From Flagellimonas profundi (GTDB lineage: Bacteria; Bacteroidota; Bacteroidia; Flavobacteriales; Flavobacteriaceae), in contig NZ_JAFLNM010000005.1 of the NCBI RefSeq assembly GCF_017313275.1, positions 124,001 through 188,000 of the forward strand: 64,000 bases of DNA. The letters run 5' to 3'. The translations under genes and the position numbers were made by a program. Positions 20,800 to 30,800 of this stretch are shown one piece after another. The first letter of the stretch is position 1, and every line of letters begins with the position of its first letter. Below the pieces are notes generated by a model. That model was given only the letters and a program-made list of their open reading frames with translations. It did not search any database and had not been told where the DNA came from.

Positions 20800-21174
20800 T
20801 TAATTTTTAGGACGCTTTGCACCATACTTAGATCGTCGTTGCGTTCTTCCTGCAACACCCGCGGTATCCAAAGCACCGCGAACGATATGGTATCGCACAC
20901 CAGGCAAATCCTTTACTCTCCCGCCTCTAACCAATACTATCGAGTGCTCTTGGAGATTGTGACCTTCACCAGGGATGTATGCATTCACCTCTTTACCATT
21001 GGTCAACCTTACCCTTGCAACTTTACGCATTGCAGAGTTTGGTTTCTTTGGCGTAGTAGTGTAAACACGTGTACAAACACCCCTTCTTTGAGGACACGAA
21101 TCCAAAGCAGCCGATTTACTCTTCTTGGTAATTGTGGCCCTTCCTTTTCGTACTAATTGTGAAATTGTTGGCAT
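20800..21174 (-). CDS. rpsL: 30S ribosomal protein uS12
   Basis: The 124-residue product starts [20 protein letters not shown] and is the first gene of the ribosomal superoperon. The decoding-centre loop [19 protein letters not shown] has Lys at position 43, and Lys is also present at 88 ([12 protein letters not shown]). Both are wild-type positions where streptomycin-resistance changes arise in other bacteria, so no such change is present. Its promoter lies about 45 bases upstream. Confidence 0.97.
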   Translation of the reverse strand: MPTISQLVRKGRATITKKSKSAALDSCPQRRGVCTRVYTTTPKKPNSAMRKVARVRLTNGKEVNAYIPGEGHNLQEHSIVLVRGGRVKDLPGVRYHIVRGALDTAGVAGRTQRRSKYGAKRPKN

Positions 21175-21199
21175 TAAATTTCTTTTAAAAACTAAATAA

Positions 21200-21214
21200 C
21201 CCTCTTTTTGAGGG
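21200..21214 (-). promoter_or_regulatory. 5' leader hairpin of the str-S10-spc-alpha operon
   Basis: CCCTC and GAGGG pair around a 5-base loop immediately downstream of the rpsL promoter, so it should lie at the very 5' end of the transcript. It could stabilise the mRNA or bind a ribosomal protein. The stem is only 5 bp. Confidence 0.4.
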
Positions 21215-21217
21215 CTG

Positions 21218-21248
21218 CAAATGTAGTGATTATTCCCAATAATTCAAA
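21218..21248 (-). promoter_or_regulatory. Bacteroidota sigma-A promoter of the ribosomal superoperon
   Basis: On the minus strand TTTG (21245-21248), a 19-base spacer, then TACATTTG (21218-21225) match the TTTG-N19-TAnnTTTG promoter of Bacteroidota exactly. Transcription should begin near 21211, giving a leader of roughly 35-40 bases before rpsL. Confidence 0.85.
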
Positions 21249-21711
21249 TCCAAGCCAATTAAATTTACAGTAGAACCAAAAAAAGTTTAAGCACCCTTTT
21301 CGAATAACCAAAATAAAACCAAAAAAGACTTGCCAAACACACACAACGGCCGAAATAAAAAATGAATGAAATTATGGTGTATATATTAAGGTATATATAC
21401 AATATTGGATTTCGCCCCTTCTTAACAACCAAGGGCACCTCAAAAAAAAACCCTTTAGAATTCACAAAAATCCACAAGTCTTCAAAATTTTTACCGGAGC
21501 AACAAAATACCCGTGGCTTTTGAGGGGCGGCGCGGCTTAATTTGCATTTAGAAGAATTATCCCCCCTTTAAATTATGTAGTTGTTAATGATTTTTTAAGT
21601 TTTTGCAGTTATCACATTTACGATGGCATTCTTAAAGATTTTATAAAATTAGTTTGGATTATTAACACGAAATTATGATTTTAGCGATCAGCTAATTCAA
21701 ATAATTTAACA
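21249..21711. other. divergent intergenic region between rpsL and the SusC-like gene
   Basis: AT-rich spacer of about 460 bases between divergent units. It contains no convincing gene: the one short minus-strand frame (21265-21477) codes for a low-complexity Phe/Tyr/Leu-rich peptide. It must hold the promoter of the susC-like gene. Only imperfect -7 candidates are visible, for example TTAGTTTG at 21649-21656. A GC-rich patch (ggggcggcgcgg) near 21522-21533 stands out from the surroundings. No operator repeat was found. Confidence 0.5.
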
Positions 21712-24700
21712 ATGAGAACAAAACTTAATGGATTGTTAACGCTATTATTGGCGTTTGTTGTGCATATATCCTATGCGCAAGACAAGACGATTACAGGTAC
21801 AGTTACGGATGCCGATGGCCTCCCGCTGCCTGGGGTCAACATTGTCGTTGAAGGGACCACATCGGGTACCCAAACAGATTTTGATGGAAATTACGCCATC
21901 AGCGCAAGTGAGGGGCAGACATTGCTTTTTACCTACATCGGGCAGAAACCGGCCACGAGAGTAGTTGGCGCCGGCAGCGTAATCAATGTACAAATGTCAG
22001 AAGACGCTCAAGCTCTTGAAGAGGTGGTGGTGACCGCCCAAGGTATTAAGAGAGAGAAAAAAGCACTGGGTTACGCCACAACTTCTGTTGGCTCCGAAGC
22101 TTTGGAAGAGCGTGCGGAAGGTGATGTTGCCAGGGTGCTTTCAGGAAAAGCCGCCGGTGTAAACATTACTTCTGCAGGTGGTGCCTCCGGATCAGCTACC
22201 AACGTAGTGATCAGGGGCTTGAACTCATTTAGTGGTAATAACCAGGCTTTGTTTATTGTTGATGGTGTTCCTTTCAGTAACGATACCAACCAACAGGGAA
22301 GCTTTATATCTGGTAACACTGGTAGTTCAAGATTCTTGGACCTTGACCCTAACAATATTGAAAGCATTGAAGTATTGAAAGGTCTTTCTGCTGCGACCTT
22401 GTATGGTACGCAGGGAAGAAACGGTGTTATTTTGATTACCACAAAATCCGGTTCCTCAACTACTGGACCTAAAAAGACTGAAATCACAGTTTCACAATCT
22501 TTCTTTGCGAACGATATTGCTTCCATGCCAAATTATCAACAACAATATGGTAATGGTTTTGACCAATCTTTTGGATGGTTCTTCAGTAACTGGGGTCCAA
22601 GTTTCGATAAAGATGGTACAGCAGGTTGGGGTGCTCAATCAGCGATTGATGATAATGGTACGTTAGCACACCCTTACTCTACAGCTTCTTCAGCTACAGG
22701 TATTCCACAAGCATTCCCAGAATTTGATGGTGCTCGTTACGATTGGAAACCATACAACTCAGTGGAAAACTTCTTTAGAACTGGTAGAACATTGAGTACC
22801 AACATTAACATTTCCGGTTCAAGTGAAGACGGTAAAACCGCTTTTAATGCCAACGTTGGTTATTTTAATGATGTTGGTTTTACACCAGGAAATAAATTTG
22901 ATAGGGTAAACATCTCTTTAGGTGGTGTTTCCGAATTAAGCAACAAATTCACCATTCGTGGTACAATGAACTACGCTAGGTCAAATGTATTTACTCCTCC
23001 AATTGCATCCAGTAGGGGTAACGGTACTGATGGTCTTTCTGTATATGGTAACGTATTTTTTACTCCTTTGAGTGTTGACTTAATGGGCTTGCCATTTGAA
23101 AACCCAATTGACGGTTCCAGTGTATACTATCGTCAGAACAACAGTATCATCAACCCTAGGTGGACTGCAAAAAATGTTGTTTACAACCAATTTACAAACC
23201 GTTTTTTCTGGAATTTATCTGCTAATTATGCTTTATCAGAAAACTTGGATTTGAACTGGAGAACCGGTTTGGATTTCTACAACGAACGTAACAACAACAG
23301 TTCCAATAAAGGTGGTGTTGCATTTAACTCTGCTATTTTTGGATTCTTAGATACCTATGACAATAACAATACCATTTGGGACCACTTTGTTTCCATAAAT
23401 GGTAATTATGATATTTCTGATAAACTTGGACTTAGCTTTACTGCTGGGGCAACAGCTAGATCGGATTCTTATGACAGAAATGGTGTGTCAAGTACAGGTC
23501 AAATCGTATTTGGTGTTAAAAGACATTTCAACTACCAGAATCAGTTGCCAATACAATTTTCAAGAAAAAGAAACATTGTTGGTCTTTTAGGTCAAGCAAC
23601 CTTGGATTATGATGATTTCTTATTCTTGAACGTAAGTGCACGTAAAGACTGGGTATCCAACTTCCAGAGTGCAAACAATAGTATTACGTATCCAGGAGCT
23701 AGTTTGTCGTTCCTACCAACAAACGCGTTCCCTGAACTTAGGTCGGAAAATGGGTTGAACTTTTTAAAGATTAGAGCAAGTTATGGTACTTCCGCTAACT
23801 TTGACACTAATTCTGCTTACCCAACTGTTGGTTTTACAGAGCAAAACACGCAGGTATTCAACGATCAACTTTCTGGAACATCCATAACAACCAACCAGGT
23901 TGCCAACTTTAGAGCAAATCCTGATTTGAAACCAGAGCTTTTAGAAGAAGTAGAGGTTGGATTTGAATCTAAGTTTTGGAAGAACAGAGTTTCTTTGGAC
24001 TTTACTTATTTCTTTAAAACAACCAACGACTTGATCGTTCAAGAGCCATTGGCACCTTCAACAGGATTTACTTTAACTCAAAGTAATATTGGTGCTATAG
24101 AAAATAAAGGTATTGAGGCTGATTTAGGAATTGACATTTTTAACGGTCAGGATTTCTCTTGGAATTCAAGAATCAACTTCTTTACCAATGACGTTATTGT
24201 TACTGAGCAAGAGCAGGATCAGATTTTCTATTCTGGTTCCATCCCCGCAGGAGGTGGATTGTTTAGAGGTGGTAACGTAGCACAAGAAGGAAAATCATTG
24301 GGTTCTATCTACGGAACAGCTATTCAACGTGATGACAATGGTAATTTCATAGTCAACAGTGCTGGTAGTTACCAAGTAGCTGAGCAAGATGAAAATGGAT
24401 TGGCTCCAATCGTTGGAGATGCTATCGCAGATTATTCCATGAACTTCATCAACACGCTTCGTTACAAAAACCTGAGTTTAAATGTTCAGGTAAACCATAC
24501 CAAGGGTGGTGACATTCTTTCTAGTACCATTGCAACGTTATTGGGTAGAGGTCTTATTGTTGAAACCCAAGATAGATTAGGTACTTATATTTTGCCAGGT
24601 GTTAAGGCAGATGGCTCACCTAACAATACGCAGATCAACAACTCTACGTATTACTTTACCAACTTGTTGTTTGGACCAACTGAAACCAGAATTTACGATG

Positions 24701-24954
24701 CTTCGGTTATTCGCTTGCAAGAAGTTTCATTGGCATATAGCCTACCTTCTAAATTTTTGGATAAAACGCCATTCGGACAATTGACATTCACTGTACAAGG
24801 ATTTAACTTGTGGTATGATGCTTACAATACTCCAGATGGTGCTAATTTTGACCCTAACGTACAAGGTGTTGGTGTAGGTAATGGACAAGGATTTGATTTC
24901 TTGAACGGTCCAAGTGCAAGGAGATATGGATTTAGCGTTAAAGCATCCTTCTAA
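21712..24954 (+). CDS. SusC/RagA-type TonB-dependent outer-membrane receptor
   Basis: The 1080-residue product imports a substrate across the outer membrane, powered by TonB. A signal peptide (1-22, ending ISYAQ) is followed by a carboxypeptidase-regulatory-like domain (about 25-95, TGTVTDADGLPLPGVNIVVE), a TonB-box-like EEVVVTAQG near 103, a plug domain (about 110-250, with NVVIRGLNSF and ALFIVDGVPFSN) and a long 22-strand-type barrel ending in SVKASF. The SusD-like partner follows 27 bases on, so the two should form one complex. No glycoside hydrolase, sulfatase or peptidase is beside it, so the ligand is unknown. Confidence 0.95.
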   Translation: MRTKLNGLLTLLLAFVVHISYAQDKTITGTVTDADGLPLPGVNIVVEGTTSGTQTDFDGNYAISASEGQTLLFTYIGQKPATRVVGAGSVINVQMSEDAQALEEVVVTAQGIKREKKALGYATTSVGSEALEERAEGDVARVLSGKAAGVNITSAGGASGSATNVVIRGLNSFSGNNQALFIVDGVPFSNDTNQQGSFISGNTGSSRFLDLDPNNIESIEVLKGLSAATLYGTQGRNGVILITTKSGSSTTGPKKTEITVSQSFFANDIASMPNYQQQYGNGFDQSFGWFFSNWGPSFDKDGTAGWGAQSAIDDNGTLAHPYSTASSATGIPQAFPEFDGARYDWKPYNSVENFFRTGRTLSTNINISGSSEDGKTAFNANVGYFNDVGFTPGNKFDRVNISLGGVSELSNKFTIRGTMNYARSNVFTPPIASSRGNGTDGLSVYGNVFFTPLSVDLMGLPFENPIDGSSVYYRQNNSIINPRWTAKNVVYNQFTNRFFWNLSANYALSENLDLNWRTGLDFYNERNNNSSNKGGVAFNSAIFGFLDTYDNNNTIWDHFVSINGNYDISDKLGLSFTAGATARSDSYDRNGVSSTGQIVFGVKRHFNYQNQLPIQFSRKRNIVGLLGQATLDYDDFLFLNVSARKDWVSNFQSANNSITYPGASLSFLPTNAFPELRSENGLNFLKIRASYGTSANFDTNSAYPTVGFTEQNTQVFNDQLSGTSITTNQVANFRANPDLKPELLEEVEVGFESKFWKNRVSLDFTYFFKTTNDLIVQEPLAPSTGFTLTQSNIGAIENKGIEADLGIDIFNGQDFSWNSRINFFTNDVIVTEQEQDQIFYSGSIPAGGGLFRGGNVAQEGKSLGSIYGTAIQRDDNGNFIVNSAGSYQVAEQDENGLAPIVGDAIADYSMNFINTLRYKNLSLNVQVNHTKGGDILSSTIATLLGRGLIVETQDRLGTYILPGVKADGSPNNTQINNSTYYFTNLLFGPTETRIYDASVIRLQEVSLAYSLPSKFLDKTPFGQLTFTVQGFNLWYDAYNTPDGANFDPNVQGVGVGNGQGFDFLNGPSARRYGFSVKASF

Positions 24955-24981
24955 TAAAAATTGTTAAATACGATTAAGATT

Positions 24982-26700
24982 ATGAAAAATATATTTAAAC
25001 ATATTACATTGGTCTTATTAGCGGGCATAACTTTTACAGCCTGCGAAACGACCGATTTGGACTTGACAATAAGCCCAAACGAACTGTCTCCGACACAGTC
25101 GGACCCCAATTTGCTGCTTAATGCAATGCAATTGGCGTACATTTCCAACCAAGATGATTTTGGGGACGTAGCTGCTCAATTGACCCGTATTGAGTACTTT
25201 GGCTCCAGAAATTATTTTAACGGACTTTCAGGTACTACGTTAAATTCTGTGTGGGCAAGAACCTACAGTTCTGACTTTAACATACCTGGTACAGGTGTTG
25301 ACGTAGGTCTTTTAACAAACCTGCAAGCCCTTGAAGCCATTGATGCCGAAACGGATGTGGATTATTCTTTTCACATTGGCATAGGTAAAATAATGTATGC
25401 GCATTCATTATTTCAATTAGCGGATATGATAGGTGCTGCTGCATTTTCTGAAGCTGGTAATCCAGCTGAGTTTCCTGCTCCGACTTTAGATAGCGGCGAA
25501 GAGGTATATGCTGCAGCATTTAGACTTTTGAACGAGGCCGAAGCGCTACTTGCTTCCGGACCGGGTGTTCAAGGAGCTACGGATATGTTTTATGACGGGG
25601 ATACATCCAAATGGATAAAAGCCCTTAATTCTATCAGATTACGTTCCTATAAGAACACTGGAAACAAAGCGGCTTTTGATGCCATCGTTGCTTCTGGGGA
25701 TTATATTACTTCTTCTGATGATGACTTACAATTCAGATATGGGGTAAGTGAACTACAACCTAGTGACCGTCACCCAGATTACGAAGCAAGTTATACTCCA
25801 ACTGGTGTGGGGCCATATAGATCAAACTGGCTCATGAATTTGATGCTACAGAATGATGATCCTAGAATCAGATATTACTTTTATCGTCAAGCTAATGGTA
25901 CTCCAGGAGCTATCGACGTTAATGGTAACGAGGTACCACCAAACGAAGAAACAATCTCTTGTTCTTTATTCGTTCCTCCAGCACACTACGCAGGATATGT
26001 TTACTGCAGTGTAGACAATGGGTACTGGGGTAGATCCCATGGTAATGATGAAGGTGGACCACCGGATGGTTTCTTAAAAACCGCTCCTGGTGTTTACCCT
26101 GCAGCTGGACGTTTTGATGATAGCCAATTTAGCGATACAGATGCCGTAACTGGCGTGCTTTTGGCACCTGGTGTTGGTCTTGGTCAAGGTGGCGGCGGTG
26201 CCGGTATTGAACCAATTATCCTGTCTTCTTATGTAGACTTCTGGATTGGTGAAATGGCCACATCGGATGCCGAAAAAGCGGATGCACTTGAGGCTGGTTT
26301 AACCAAGTCGATTGCAAAAGTTCAGAGCTTTGGTGCCTTGGACGGTTCTGCAGACTTATCTTTTGAACCAACTGAAACTGAAGTTGAGGATTATATTGCT
26401 GACATTGTTGACGCTTTCAACAGCGCAACCGGTGATGACAAAGAGAATATTTTTGCTGAGCAATATTTCACAACTTTGTACGGTGGTGGTTTTGAATCTT
26501 ATAACTATTACAGGAAAACCGGATTCCCTACGACTGTAGCTCCTAACTGGGAACCAGATCCAGGACCGTTCCCTAGAACGTTATTATTACCACAAAACGA
26601 AGTGTTGAACAATCCAAACCTTGAGCAGAGGTCAGATTTGACTACTCAGGTGTTTTGGGATAACAATCCAGCTAGTCCATCATTTCCACCAGCTAACTAA
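24982..26700 (+). CDS. SusD/RagB-like substrate-binding outer-membrane lipoprotein
   Basis: I start at the ATG at 24982 (MKNIFKHITLVLLAGITFTAC), which gives a clean lipoprotein signal with Cys at 21; an upstream in-frame TTG at 24961 only adds seven residues. The 572-residue mature protein has SusD-like features: an N-terminal acidic segment, DPNLLLNAMQLAYI, and helical TPR-like regions such as WIKALNSIRLRSYKN. It resembles the SusD-like_2 branch rather than classical starch-binding SusD, by eye. It caps the preceding receptor at the cell surface. Gly/Pro-rich stretches near residues 340-420 may form the ligand site. Confidence 0.88.
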   Translation: MKNIFKHITLVLLAGITFTACETTDLDLTISPNELSPTQSDPNLLLNAMQLAYISNQDDFGDVAAQLTRIEYFGSRNYFNGLSGTTLNSVWARTYSSDFNIPGTGVDVGLLTNLQALEAIDAETDVDYSFHIGIGKIMYAHSLFQLADMIGAAAFSEAGNPAEFPAPTLDSGEEVYAAAFRLLNEAEALLASGPGVQGATDMFYDGDTSKWIKALNSIRLRSYKNTGNKAAFDAIVASGDYITSSDDDLQFRYGVSELQPSDRHPDYEASYTPTGVGPYRSNWLMNLMLQNDDPRIRYYFYRQANGTPGAIDVNGNEVPPNEETISCSLFVPPAHYAGYVYCSVDNGYWGRSHGNDEGGPPDGFLKTAPGVYPAAGRFDDSQFSDTDAVTGVLLAPGVGLGQGGGGAGIEPIILSSYVDFWIGEMATSDAEKADALEAGLTKSIAKVQSFGALDGSADLSFEPTETEVEDYIADIVDAFNSATGDDKENIFAEQYFTTLYGGGFESYNYYRKTGFPTTVAPNWEPDPGPFPRTLLLPQNEVLNNPNLEQRSDLTTQVFWDNNPASPSFPPAN

Positions 26701-26714
26701 AATTTTTTAGAAAA

Positions 26715-27668
26715 ATGAAGAAAACTAATTTTATAAATAAAGTCTTTTTAGCTGGTATGGTAGCAATACTATTCGCAGCTTGTGAAGATAGCGACAAAGT
26801 AATTGACCAAATTGTGGCAGAAGAAACAAGGGGGTCCATACTTAGAACTATCGAAGTTACAGAGAACACAATTGACTATGACGTTACAACCAGCACTCTG
26901 TTAGGTGGAGGGTTTGGCGCCACTGTTGAAGTTCAAGATCAGGAAAATGGGGATTTACTCCAATCTCTTGATGTGTATTTAGGATATAATGACAATACCT
27001 CGGACAAAGGTAATTCCACGATTGGAGATACCGAGGTACTAGTTCAGTCATTCTCTTTAAGTGATGGAACCATCGGACCAAATGGTTTGCCTAGGTTTAC
27101 CTATGCGGCAACTGCTGAAGAAATGCAGTCTGCCTTAGGTTTAACAGGTGATGAGATTTTTGGTGGTGATGCATTCACAATCAGATTTGAAATTGTAAGA
27201 ACCGATGGAAGGGTTTATTCTGCTGCAGATAACTCAGGAACATTGACTGGTTCTTACTTTAACTCACCTTTTGAGTACACTTCTGTTTTGGTATGTGGAC
27301 CTAAACCAACTCAAGCCGGAACCTGGACCATTGATATGCAAGATGCATTCGGCGATGGTTGGCAGCCAACAACTGCAGACGGTGGAGGTCCTGGTATCAT
27401 CATCACATTAAGTGATGGTACCGTATATGAAATAGGACTTTGTACCCCTTACGAAGACCCAGGATACGATTGTACCTCTGGTGATAGTGAAGGAACTGCA
27501 TTTTTTGAAGTTCCTCCAGGCCAAACAGCAGCAGCTGAAATTGATTTCCAAGGTGATTTTTGGGGAGAGATTTCCTTCCAAATCTATACGCCTGCAGGCA
27601 ACATGGTTGCTAGCGTAGGTACTGGTACTGCAGCTGGTCTTATTGAAATAGACTATTGCGCAGACTAA
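26715..27668 (+). CDS. lipoprotein of the SusCD-like operon
   Basis: The 317-residue product has a lipoprotein signal (MKKTNFINKVFLAGMVAILF then AAC, Cys near 23). It follows the SusD-like gene by 14 bases. The N-terminal part looks beta-rich and Ig-like (IEVTENTIDYDVTTSTLLGG). The C-terminal part carries MQDAFGDGWQPTT, a GDGW-type motif seen in many secreted Bacteroidota proteins, and four late Cys residues that may pair. It is probably a third surface component that binds or presents substrate. I do not recognise an exact family and no enzyme motif is visible. Confidence 0.75.
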   Translation: MKKTNFINKVFLAGMVAILFAACEDSDKVIDQIVAEETRGSILRTIEVTENTIDYDVTTSTLLGGGFGATVEVQDQENGDLLQSLDVYLGYNDNTSDKGNSTIGDTEVLVQSFSLSDGTIGPNGLPRFTYAATAEEMQSALGLTGDEIFGGDAFTIRFEIVRTDGRVYSAADNSGTLTGSYFNSPFEYTSVLVCGPKPTQAGTWTIDMQDAFGDGWQPTTADGGGPGIIITLSDGTVYEIGLCTPYEDPGYDCTSGDSEGTAFFEVPPGQTAAAEIDFQGDFWGEISFQIYTPAGNMVASVGTGTAAGLIEIDYCAD

Positions 27669-27728
27669 TCACATAAGATTAGTTCATCTTATTCGATGAT
27701 TAATTATATAATTGTCGAAAATAAAATT

Positions 27729-27755
27729 AAGGGGTTGCACACTGCAACCCCTTTC
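27729..27755 (+). terminator. terminator of the SusCD-like operon
   Basis: An 11-bp perfect stem (27729-27739 with 27743-27753) closes a 3-base loop about 60 bases after the lipoprotein stop. The following T-run is short, so termination may be partial. The next gene starts 46 bases later. Confidence 0.75.
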
Positions 27756-27801
27756 TTAATAATATTACTGCTAAAAAAATAATTGATCTCCTCCGTTAAT
27801 T

Positions 27802-30800
27802 ATGAATTTCTTCAAAGGAACAACTATACTATCATTGGTTTGTATGCTCACATCTGCATGTAAGGACAAAAAAACCAATGATTCCAATATCACATCAAAT
27901 CAACCCATTTTTGAAAAAATTGATGCTGAGACAAGTGGTATCCAATTTCAGAATACCATACAAGAAAATATTGAGACCAAAGAAAATCTTTTTAACTACG
28001 ACTATTTTTATAATGGTGCCGGTGTCGGAATTATTGACTTCGACAATGATGGCCTTCAAGATATCTTCTTCTGCGGCAATCAAGTTGCCAATAAGCTCTA
28101 TAAAAACCTTGGGGATTTCAAGTTTGAAGACGTTTCGGACTCCGCACATATCAATACCAATAAAAACTGGAGTAATGGTGTAAGTATCGTTGACATCAAT
28201 AATGACGGTTGGCAGGACATTTATATTTCACAAGGTGGTCCCTATCAACGGGAAAAACGCAGCAATCTACTTTACATCAATCAAAAAGATGGAACATTTC
28301 TCGAACAAGCGGAGGAATTTGGTTTGGCCGATCAGGGAATAAGTACCCAAACCGTATTTTTTGATTTTGATAACGACAATGACCTTGACTGCTTTGTCAT
28401 GAACGAGAATGAGTTTTACGGCGTTGACCCTATCAACCTATTCAAGCTGATTTCAGAAAGCGAAGAGGCAAAATATTTCAATAGCTGTCATTTTTATGAA
28501 AACGACAATGGAAAATTTAAAGACATTACCAAAGCGGCCGGATTGGAACGTCCTTTATTTGGATTGGGTGTCACGGTAACCGACATTAACAATGACAATC
28601 TTTTGGATTTTTATGTGGCCAGTGATTATTATATACCGGATGCACTGTTCATCAATAATGGCAACGGTACATTTTCGGACCAAATAAAATCCTATACCCA
28701 GCAAATATCATACTATGGAATGGGTATGGATATTGCAGATATCAATAACGATGGACTTCAGGATATATTTGTTCTGGATATGGCCGCTGATGATCATGTA
28801 AGGTCAAAAACTTTAATGGCATCCATGAATACCGCCAGGTTCGATTATTTAACAAATAAAGCCGGGTTTCACTACCAATATATGTACAATTCCCTCCAAT
28901 TGAATTTGGGGAACAACAAGTTTTCGAACATTGTCCAACAAACCCATTTAGCCAATACCGATTGGAGTTGGTCCGTACTCATGGCCGATTATGATCTGGA
29001 TGCGGATAAAGATATTTTTGTTACCAATGGGTATAGAAGATACGCCCTCGACAACGACCTTCAACAAGAGGTCTACAAGGCCAAAGTAAAGTATAAGGGC
29101 AATGTACCGTTAGAAGTTAAGAAACGTTTGTACGAATCAATGCCATCAGAAAAACTTCCAAATATCCTGTTTGAAAATAATGGTGATTTAAACTTTGCCG
29201 ACAAGGCCAAGGATTGGGGATTGGCAGATTTTTCGTTTAGTAATGGTGCAGCAATTGCGGACTTTGACAACGATGGCGATCTAGATGCTGTGGTAAACAA
29301 CATGGACGAAGTTGCCTTTCTTTATAAAAACACTGCTGTAGATAATAAAAAAGGTAATTTTCTAATGGTTGACGCCAAAAGTAAATTGAGTGAGGCCTAT
29401 CCGAAAATTGAAATTTTTTATGACGGAAATAATTCGCAGATCGTTGAATCAAGAACAGTTCGCGGTTACCGATCATCTCACCAAAACATAGCCCATTTTG
29501 GCCTGGGAAATACTTCAAAAGTTGATTCTGTTTATATTTCCTGGCCTAATGGCAAGCATCATGTCTCCTATAATGTCGATGTTAATAAAAAGCTTGTGGT
29601 CAATGAATCGGATGCAAATAATATAAGTGTTCCTGATTCCAGAACACCAAGCTTATTTGAGACCGTAGATCCAAATGAAATCGGGTTGGACTATTCCCAC
29701 AAGGAAAACCCTTATGATGACTTTGAAAAAGAAATTTTACTTCCTTACAAACAATCCACACAAGGTCCTTTTATTGAAAAAGCAGATGTTAACGGTGACG
29801 GTTATATGGATATTGTTGTTGCGGGCGCTTCGGGTCAACCAACCGCTTTGTTTGTTCAATCTGAACAAGGAAAATTTACAGAAAAGAATATCCCTGCCTT
29901 TGATAATGATAAGGCTTACGAAGATACCGCGGCACTATTCATAGATATTGAAAATGATGGAGATGAAGATTTATTTATAGTTAGTGGTGGTAATGAATTT
30001 TTAGAGCATTCGTCGTTTTACACGGATAGATTATATCTAAATGATGGGAAAGGTAATTTTACGAGAAACCAACAACAAGCCTTAAACAGTTTTCCAAAAT
30101 CTGGAAAAACAATCGCCAGTTTAGATTTTAATCAAGATGGTTATTTGGATATCATTGTCGGCAATCGAATTATACCCCAAAATTACCCTCGTTTTTCACC
30201 CTCTATTGTCTATCAAAATAATGCAGGAACACTAAGCGATGTTACCGAAGAAATTATTCCTGAGCTTGAAAGTTTTGGTATTGTCAATGATATTTTAATC
30301 ACTGATTTTAATGGTGATGACAAAGAAGATTTGATTGCCGTTGGAGAGTGGACCAAAATTGGCTTTTTTAAAAACGTAGGTGGCACCTTTTCGCTATTAA
30401 AAGATTATTCCTTTGACAACGAAAAAGGATCATGGTTCACAGTAAAAGAAACTGACATTAACAATGATGGCAAGCCTGATTACTTGGTTGGGAATGTAGG
30501 ACAAAACACTAAATTCAAAGCCAGTAAAGACAAACCTCTTAAAGTTTACGCTAACGATTTTGATGATAATGGTACACCCGATATCGTTTTAAGTAAGAAA
30601 TATAAAGGAGAATTTGTGCCTGTTAGAGGAAGAGAATGTTCCTCTCAACAAATGCCCTTTATAAAGGAAAAATTCAAAACCTTCGACGAATTTGCCAATG
30701 CAAAACTAGTTGATGTTTATGGGGAAAAATTGGAAACTGCCTATGAGAATGAAGTAACCAACTTTAATTCTGTTTTACTTTTAAATAAAGGAAATGGTGA

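Noticed and set aside
21265-21477. 70-residue minus-strand frame in the rpsL-susC gap
   Set aside because: Low-complexity Phe/Tyr/Leu-rich translation in AT-rich DNA, overlapping the promoter region; no start context or family.
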